Origin: Cunninghamia lanceolata
Taxonomy: Eukaryota > Streptophyta > Pinopsida > Cupressales > Cupressaceae
Direction of reading: 5' to 3'
Assembly (NCBI GenBank): GCA_027924645.1
Contig: BSBN01000233.1
Span: 10,248,501-10,312,500, forward strand
DNA: 64,000 bases
Below, in pieces: positions 57,486 through 64,000 of the stretch (positions are counted from its first letter, which is position 1; every line of letters begins with the position of its first letter). The position numbers were made by a program, and so were the translations under genes. The notes under the pieces are model-generated. The model was not told the origin of the DNA. It worked only from the letters and a program-made list of their open reading frames with translations, and ran no database searches.

Positions 57486-58277
57486 TCATTGTAGGAAGGT
57501 GGTAAATGATTCCGCACTCTTTTGTTTGGTGTTACATAGATCAAGCATAGAGACTTTGTGTTCAATGTTGTAAGAGAAGTGAGTGATAAATTTGTTGACT
57601 AGCTCACCAAAAGTTTTGATGCCTGGTGGGAGTCGTGAGAACCACTCCATAGCTTGACTGCCTAGAGATCTAGGGAATAGTCTCATTAAGTAAGTCTCAT
57701 TGTGAGCTACCTCTAGACATGCTGCGTTGAATTCTCTGATGTGATCTCTAGGGTCCCCTTTCCCTTTGTACTTGTCAAACTTAGGAACTTCGAATCGATA
57801 GGGAAATGGTTTCATGACCAAGTTTTTATCAAATGGGTACAGTACAATATATTCCAAGGGGTAGTTTTTAGTGTTTGTACCCATCTTGAGATCTGACATT
57901 TGTTGCTTTAGACCCTCGAGTTCCTTCCTCATTTCTTCCATAGGAGTATTTTGGTCTATGGTTTTCTTTCCTTTATCTTTCGCACTTGGGTCTAGGGTTT
58001 TCTTTGCCCTTTCATGATCATCCTCTATGTTTTCTAGGATTGAGTTTATTTTGAAATCCACGGGTAGTTTAATTCCAAGACTAGCAAGATGATAGAAATA
58101 CTTGTGAGGGTTGTCATGGAGTACTTTCTCTACTAAGCATTGGAATTTTTGATCTTGGATGCTTCCTTGATAGTCTTCGTTAGAGATTTCTTCATCACTA
58201 TCATGAGGTGTGAAGATGTGGTTGGATGACCCAGCCATTTCAAGTTGTTTTTTGTTTTGAGATCTAGTAAGAACCAT
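57486..58277 (-). pseudogene. gag: Element D gag capsid region
   Basis: The likely start is ATG at 58277 (MVLTRSQNKK), a typical Tat gag start, although the frame is open to 58376. The capsid part has DPRDHIREF, MRLFPRSLGSQAMEWFSRLP and FGELVNKFITHF, the core of retrotransposon gag. The frame ends in TGA at 57486 inside the conserved W-R-Q-L region, so one stop splits gag. Confidence 0.8.
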
Positions 58278-58482
58278 GCAAGGTGATGTGGGACGAGGTG
58301 GAATGGGACTAGATATTTTGGTGAGGTGCTGATGGAGACTACTGAGAATAGGATACTTATGACAAGATTTGGACAAAGGATTTTCTCAATCAATGATTCC
58401 AAGTAAGATGGCTGATGCAAGATGGTAGCCACTAGTAAGGGTACTCGATACCTGTCTTACTATGTAGGGACTAGTCGTGCAC

Positions 58483-58842
58483 TGTAATGAAACAACTTGC
58501 ACAATATCTAAATATAATAGTAAATATGTTGCAAATACTTGATAATAATATGCCACTTTGAGGGGGCAACCTCCTAATCCACTTCGAGGGGGATACCTCC
58601 AATAGTCTTCAATGAGAACACAATACACAATATGATATGAAATGAGACTCACTACCTCCTATATATACATATTTATGCCTAGGATATCACCCAGGCCGAC
58701 TTAGATAGACCTATATAAGCCTTAGGCTGACCTAAACAACTAAATAACAATATAATAATGATAATATGACTTAATTAAGAGTTAAGATAGCCACAAGTCG
58801 ACTATTCATAACCATATACACTATAGAAGTAAGGGCATAACA
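58483..58842 (-). repeat. 3' LTR of element E (360 bp)
   Basis: Direct repeat of 60113-60472 at about 98% by eye. The adjacent + strand sequence tgccccccaccttta is the complement of a purine tract (TAAAGGTGGGGGGCA). Confidence 0.85.
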
Positions 58843-59590
58843 TGCCCCCCACCTTTACAAAAGTGTTGTCCTCAACGCTGATCAATTGTGGTAGTTTCTT
58901 CATATAATCTTCATCATCCCACATGGTAACTTCAACTAGAAGATATTTCCTTGTAACGAGGTAATTTGGAACTGTTGATGTCCTCAGCTTATTCATGTGT
59001 GTCTGGAAAATTAACTTTAGCTCCAAGATGTGTCTTCCCTTTGCATCTAGCTCTTGATGGTGATGAATGTGTTCTTCCTTTACTTGAACCTTTTGATGTG
59101 CCATAGAGGAAGAGGTGAGGAATAGTACATGGTTCCCTTGCATTTGTTGAATAACTTGACTAGGAAATTCTTCTTCTTCTTTCACTTCTTCTTCATTGCC
59201 TTTTTCTTTTTCTTTTGTTTCTTCTTCTTCTTCTTCTTCTTCTTCTGCTTCTTCTTTTTGTTCTTCTTGTTCTTCTTGTTCTTCTTGTTCTTGTTCTTGT
59301 TCTTGTTCTTCTTGTTCTTGTTCTTCTTTTTCTTCTTCGTGTTGTGATTGCTTATGTTTGGAAAGTATCTACAGAATTTTCTCAATATCACATGACTTAG
59401 CCAACCCTTTCATTTGTTCACCCATAATGGACAAGATTTCACCTTTCATCTTGTTATTTTCTTTATGAATAAGTTCAAGTATATTTTCATATTCTTTTTT
59501 ATCAACATCCTCATTTTCCACCTCCTCCTTGCCTGGAGTTTTTCCCGGTGTGGTAACATTCTTTTTACCCCTTGTTGAAGGACCCATCAT
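58802..59590 (-). pseudogene. Element E ORF (263 codons, one internal TAG)
   Basis: Start ATG at 59588-59590 (MMGPSTRGKK); one frame runs to 58802, interrupted only by TAG at about 59369, which sits where CAG or another sense codon is expected. Residues 1-75 are charged and helical. Then comes a stretch of about 60 Glu/Gln/Lys residues encoded by a (GAA/CAA)n-type microsatellite (59165-59345). A C-terminal 110-residue part ends with VEDNTFVKVGGM, which overlaps the purine tract and enters the LTR. No catalytic domain is seen. A gag-like or packaging role is a guess, as in the non-autonomous terminal-repeat elements that keep only a gag-like protein. Confidence 0.5.
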
Positions 59591-60098
59591 GATTGGAAAA
59601 AATAATTTTGTAATAAATCACACAAAACAAATCAAATCAATCTAAAATTTTTACTGTAACTTACCAGGGCCAAGATCTCACTTCCCTAAAAAAATTGTGA
59701 AGAAATTCAAAATTATGCAGCCTGGAGAGAGAAATTGGTGGAAACCCTAATTTATAAATAACTCCATTTATTCTACTCCAATTGTTCTCAAATATGGACT
59801 GTAGTAGCTTCACTATTATATTGAAAAATCCACAAAAAAACTTTCAGAGATTTGACAAAATAAAAGAGATATACATTTTTCAAAAAATAAGGGTAGAAAC
59901 CCTAATTCTACTATAACTCGCTTAATTTTGCTCCAAATGCTTTGAATTCTAGACTGTAGTAGCTTCAATATGTTCTTCAAAAACCCTTTTAAAATCAGAA
60001 AAAAAATCACCAAAATTTGAAAGTTATGCACTTTCCAAAATGACCTCCAATTCAGGAAAAAAATCACCTAGTTTTTGTCTTCATGGTGCCAAGATCAT

Positions 60099-60110
60099 GC
60101 TCTAATACCA
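60099..60110 (-). other. Primer binding site of element E
   Basis: TGGTATTAGAGC on the minus strand, two nucleotides inside the 5' LTR end; it differs from the common plant initiator-Met site TGGTATCAGAGC at one base. Confidence 0.75.
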
Positions 60111-60112
60111 TT

Positions 60113-60472
60113 TGTAATGAAACAACTTGCACAATATCTGAATATAATAGTAAATATGCTGCAAATACTTGATAATAATATGCCACTTCGAGGGGGCAAC
60201 CTCCTAATCCACTTCGAGGGGGATACCTCCAATAGTCTTCAATGAGAACACAATACACAATATGATATGAAATGAGACTCACGACCTCCTATATATACCT
60301 ATTTATGCCTAGGATATCACCCAGGCCAACTTAGATAGACCTATATAAGCCTTAGGCTGACCTAAACAACTAAATAACAATATAATAATGATAATATGAC
60401 TTAATTAAGAGTTAAGATAGCCACAAGCTGACTATTCATAACCATATACACTATAGAAGTAAGGGCATAACA
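60113..60472 (-). repeat. 5' LTR of element E (360 bp)
   Basis: Partner of 58483-58842. It contains cctcctatatatacctatttatg, on either strand a plausible TATA region. Confidence 0.85.
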
Positions 60473-62568
60473 TGTGCCAAGACCTACTAGCAAAGTTCTG
60501 TGACCTACTAGGTTTACTTGAATTCAACACAATATGAAAAAGGGGCCTATGCTAACCTGATATGGGATAATTTTGACTTTGGACTAGAAAAGACCTGATA
60601 GAAGACGAATGGGATGACCAATGAAAGAGAGATTTTGAGACGAAATGGATGAAAAACTAACTGCAAGGTAGGACCTAATCTCTGACTTTGGGACTAGACT
60701 GAAATGGGTACTCAGAACTAGTGAAAATTTTCTCTTGAAAACTGTGCAAGTGCTCACTGTCGTGCATGCACTGAAACAGATGCGTTGTGGAAATGGATAA
60801 ATTCGCTAGAAGTCAGAACATATGTGCCGAACTGGTAAAATGGATATGCACTGGAACAGTCTATAAAAGTGTGAAAAGTCACTGCAAATGCGCCAAGAGT
60901 CGGCACAGATGTGCAGGAATAGAGGACAAATGCACCGCTCTGGCTTTTTTCAATATTTTTGCAAGTGTTTGGAATTTTTTTGGTGTTTTTGGTACTTTGG
61001 TTTGCAAGATGGTCTTTCTGATCTGATTTTCTAAATTTATGGCAAGAAAACATAGCAAACACAAAGAATTTTTATGGTTTTTTAATTTTTTTGTGATTTT
61101 TTTGACTCTTTTTGGACTAAAAGGAAAAAGAAGTACAAAATACTAGGCTCAAAATGGATTATAAGGGTTTTTGGCCACTAGAACAAAAGGTGTTTAATGA
61201 GGGTAACCATTCTAGTGGTTACACATGTGGCAGCACTACTCTCCATTATGGAGTCTCCCAGCCTGCAAGGCTTGCACCTTGGAGGGTTTTGGGGGAGGTT
61301 GGTTGTTAGTGTAACACAACTTCACTCATTATTTGAAGCTTTCACTCCAAACACAATTTATTTATAGTGGCTTGGAAGGGCTTGGCATTTATCCTGTTAC
61401 CACTTAGGGTCGTTCCTACTTGGATAAGTAGTATCCAAGAGCAGGCTCCTCTAAAGGAAAAACACATGCGAAAATGATACTTCTGGCATTTTGGTCACCC
61501 AAGATAGGGGAGAGCATAGGTCTGGTATCATTCCCAAAACACAGTATACAGTGGTTCTTTCTCCCTAGTTAAAATGAAAAAAACTAGATGAGCTATCTAC
61601 TTGGGCAAGCACAAAACTTTGAAGTGATTTGTAAGATAGCAATGATGAGTTTAATTTTAAACCATGATAGCACGAGTTGTTAACTTTGAAATGTTGGTCA
61701 ATCAAGATAGTAGTGGTTTAGTTTTAACCCAGATAGCAGTGATGAGTTTAATTTTTAACCATGATAGCATGAGTTGTTAACTTTGAAATGATGGTCAATC
61801 AAGATACCAATGGTTCAATTTTAACCTAGATAGCAGTGATGAGTTTAATTTTTAACCACGATAGCATGAGTTGTTAACTTTGAAATGATGGTCAATCGAG
61901 ATAGCAGTGGTTCAGTTTTAACCCAGAAAGCAATGATGAGTTCAATTTTATCTAGATAGCAATAACTTTGAAAAGATGGCAATGTTGCAATGCAAGATAG
62001 CAATGATTCAATTACCTCTTTCCTAGTTAAAAACTATGTGAGATTTGCATGAGCATCTGCTTTACTATCCTTTTAAAAATTGAAGTGTGAGCTAATTAGA
62101 ATGCAACTATATGAAACTAAACCAGAACCTATCCTGCAAAATAGATCTAGAGAATACCTGCAAAGATGTCAGCGTTAGCAAAATCTTCCTAGAAAACCCT
62201 AAAATCACTGCATACGACAGAAGCATAGCTTCATAGACTAAATGCACATAAACAGTCAACAGAAGCACTGTAAAAACACATGCACTGAAACAGATAGTAA
62301 ATGTGCAAAAATAAGGTGTATATGCACCGATCTGATGTATGTGCCATCTCTAAGGGCAAAAGCACTAGAACAGTGAATGTATGCACTGATTAGACGGATG
62401 CGCTGTAACGGATCGTAGATGCACCGAAATAGTGAACGTATGCACTGATTAGATGGATGCACCGTGACAGGTAACAGATGCGTGTTAGGAATTAATGTAT
62501 GCACTATTTCCTCCTATGTATGGCTTTCTAAACACAAAAACTTAATTTTTGGTTAAATTTGGGGCTAG
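60473..62568 (-). other. Element D 5' leader, non-coding with repeats
   Basis: About 2.1 kb between element E and the primer site. No ORF1-like protein, as found in some Ogre elements, is visible. Two parts (60760-60940 and 62270-62500) are rich in a loosely repeated atgcac(t/c)g...cag motif. A 97-bp tandem array lies between. Confidence 0.5.
61644..61985. repeat. 97-bp tandem repeat, about 3.5 copies
   Basis: gatgagttyaatttt recurs at 61644, 61741, 61838 and 61935, an exact 97-bp period. Units contain gatagca, gttgttaactttgaaatg and ggtcaatc blocks. Variable tandem arrays in untranslated regions are common in Tat/Ogre elements. Confidence 0.85.
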
Positions 62569-62586
62569 GCCCCACGGTGGGCACCA
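62569..62586 (-). other. Primer binding site of element D
   Basis: TGGTGCCCACCGTGGGGC on the minus strand, four bases from the 5' LTR. It matches the TGGCGCCCACCGTGGGGC form of Tat elements with one change. Confidence 0.8.
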
Positions 62587-62590
62587 AAAA

Positions 62591-63746
62591 TGTTAGGGGT
62601 AAATTAGATTTAAACAATGAATATGCAATGATAAACAACATCAAATACCCAAAACTCAATAGAATAGTGAACTAAGAAGATTAAAATCAAACAAGCAATG
62701 AATCAACAAAGCAAACCTTCCTTAGATCGAAACTTCCATTGTTGCCTATCAAAAATCATCCTTGTGTGTATGAAAAGGATCTTCAGTGAGTGCACGTCTT
62801 TGCTTTGTCAAGAATGTCAATTGAGAATGGCTATGGTGATATCACAATGAAGAGGAACTTCAAAATGAAGGTAGTAGTGCGTAGTGAGTAGTAAAAAGTG
62901 TGATAACAAGCAATGAAGGAATTGGTGCCAAAGGCGTGCTATAATTCCTGCAAAGTAACAATACTTAAATCTTGGATGATTTGAAATGGAGGAACAGGGT
63001 TCAATTTATAGACTTGGGAGAATGAAGATCAATGATATAGAAGACTTGAGAAGATCAATGGTATAGAACGGATGAGGAACGTGCAATGAATAAGAAGAAG
63101 ACAAGTGTCACACAAAAGTTGTTTTATTTGAGTTAATCACTTTATTTTCTAAAGATAAGACATGCTTTTCATAAATTAGAAAGTTTTTTTCTAATTTAAG
63201 AGATATTGATAAAAACAAGGTTGATTGAATAGATAACTCAACTTAAGGTTTCTTTTGCATGATTTGAGAGAAGTTAAATAATAAATTATTCAATTTTGTG
63301 TGCATGGTGAAGAAGACCTATTTTTAGAAGATTTGGAAGATATTTGAAAAATTAGAAGATAAGAAAGCAAATTAAATAAATAAATTTATTTAATTGACTT
63401 GCACATGATTATGGAAGAATAATAAAATAATTGATTTATTTTATTTTAGGAGACTGAAAGAATTTAAATAAATTTGATTTGATTTATTCAAATTTGGAAG
63501 AATCAATTTGATTTAATTAAATAATTGGAAATTATTTAATTGTTTAGAAGAATTTAATTAAATAAGGGATTTTATTTAATTTTGACTTTAGAAGAGGTAA
63601 TTAAATATTTCGATATTTAATTAACTTAGAGGAATGTGAATCGAATAAATAAATTTGTTTATTTATTTATTGATAGAAGAATTAGAAGGGGATAAATATT
63701 AAGAATATTTGTTTAGACTGAATCGTGTCATTTTTAGGCGTATACA
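62591..63746 (-). repeat. 5' LTR of element D (1,156 bp)
   Basis: Partner of 47989-49145, same ends, including the AT palindrome series (about 63370-63715). Confidence 0.85.
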
Positions 63747-63751
63747 ATTTC

Positions 63752-64000
63752 ATTTTCTTTTCTTCTTTATCTAAGCCTTCACTCTTCTTCTTGTATTTCT
63801 TCATTCTAGCATTTTCCTCCATCAATGAATCAATCATTTGTTTACTTAGATATGCCTCCGGACTCTCCATACATGGTGTAAAAATGGCATTGAATTCTGT
63901 TAATGCCCTTTGAAGTTCATATGCTGGCATATCCATACATTCATGATCTAAAAGCTTTTCAACTATCCTCTTGTGCATCATGATCATGCTTTCTGCCTTT
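63752..64000 (-). pseudogene. ORF inside element C LTR, upstream part, open at window end
   Basis: To the right of element D the minus strand has an open frame from base 64000 to the junction at 63751, without stops. The first internal ATG is at 63985-63987 but the frame is open upstream of it, so the start is outside. It is charged, with a coiled-coil-like segment SKQMIDSLMEENARMKKYKK. The LTR gene of element A has a comparable IIDSLTQRVKKEKE segment, which is suggestive but not proof of homology. Element D interrupts it; the rest is at 47690-47988. Confidence 0.45.

Larger units (their letters stand above)
58483..60472 (-). mobile_element. Element E: 1,990-bp non-autonomous LTR element in element D leader
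   Basis: Two 360-bp LTRs, 58483-58842 and 60113-60472, start TGTAATGAAAC and end CATAACA, with about 8 differences by eye. On the minus strand TGGTATTAGAGC, two bases after the right LTR, matches the initiator-Met primer site of many Copia elements (usual form TGGTATCAGAGC). A G-rich purine tract adjoins the left LTR. No RT or integrase is present; one ORF fills much of the inside. The target duplication is not clear (flanks share only gtgc). Confidence 0.82.
47989..63746 (-). mobile_element. Element D: 15.8-kb Tat/Ogre-type Ty3 retrotransposon
   Basis: LTRs of 1,157 bp (47989-49145) and 1,156 bp (62591-63746) start TGTTAGG and end TATACA on the + strand. Flanks CTTTC (47984-47988) and ATTTC (63747-63751) form a 4/5 target duplication. 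On the minus strand the primer site TGGTGCCCACCGTGGGGC follows the right LTR, and a purine tract precedes the left LTR. Gag and pol run from about 58277 to 51314. The domain order is gag, protease, G-patch-like segment, RT, RNase H, extra RNase H, integrase, the standard Tat/Ogre arrangement. A leader of about 4 kb before gag holds element E and tandem repeats. Confidence 0.88.

Noticed and set aside
59129..59468. Ser/Cys-, Phe- and Lys-rich ORFs on both strands around the TTC/GAA microsatellite
   Set aside because: They are frames of the same trinucleotide run. Only the Glu/Gln-rich minus-strand frame connects with non-repetitive coding sequence on both sides.
61644..61985. Regular repeats as a CRISPR-like array
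   Set aside because: Units are contiguous 97-bp copies with no unique spacers, and the sequence is plant nuclear DNA.
62270..62510. tRNA-like or small RNA genes in the element D leader and elsewhere
   Set aside because: No cloverleaf with box A and box B spacing could be found by eye here or in other gene-free stretches.

Overview
The window is plant nuclear DNA from a large, repeat-packed genome. It consists almost entirely of nested LTR retrotransposons in different states of decay, with very little host-gene sequence. Evidence for a plant: Tat/Ogre-type Ty3 polyproteins with two RNase H domains, a Copia element with its typical purine tract and C-rich LTR end, and a plant mobile domain (PMD) pseudogene. 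The very long LTRs (1.1 to 7 kb) and deep nesting fit a large-genome seed plant, possibly a gymnosperm; that placement is inference.

Layout. 1-4017: the 3' end of a + strand Copia element with an intact ORF of at least 880 codons after pol, a purine tract and a 1,093-bp LTR. 4018-6962: non-coding flank with one candidate terminal host exon (4755-4826), a G-poor stretch, a 59-bp tandem repeat and the tail of a minus-strand PMD pseudogene. 6963-29460: a 22.5-kb Ty3 element (element A) with two LTRs of about 6.95 kb. Its gag-pol lies in between and is interrupted by a 437-bp solo LTR. 29461-32915: the rest of the PMD pseudogene, tandem repeats and an AT palindrome cluster. 32916-46666: a decayed Ty3 element (element B) whose 3' LTR is split by a 4,665-bp solo LTR with a perfect 5-bp target duplication. 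46667 to beyond 64000: an LTR end on the minus strand (element C), split by a 15.8-kb Tat/Ogre-type Ty3 element (element D, 47989-63746, minus strand). Element D itself contains a 1,990-bp non-autonomous LTR element (element E, 58483-60472).

The most notable system is element A. Each giant LTR holds, upstream of the main TATA box, a separate gene-like unit: a weak TATA, a short leader, a 199-bp GT-AG intron, then an ATG and a decayed reading frame of about 1,450 codons ending in an acidic tail. This makes it a retrotransposon with a protein gene inside its U3 region. Element C appears to be a second member with an ORF in the same place, and the Copia element carries an accessory protein of similar general build after pol. 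Elements A and B also place an extra RNase H domain between protease and reverse transcriptase, whereas element D has it in the usual position before integrase.

Limits: boundaries were found by reading repeats, TG/CA ends, target duplications and primer sites by eye. Identities are estimates, not computed, and no database search was possible.
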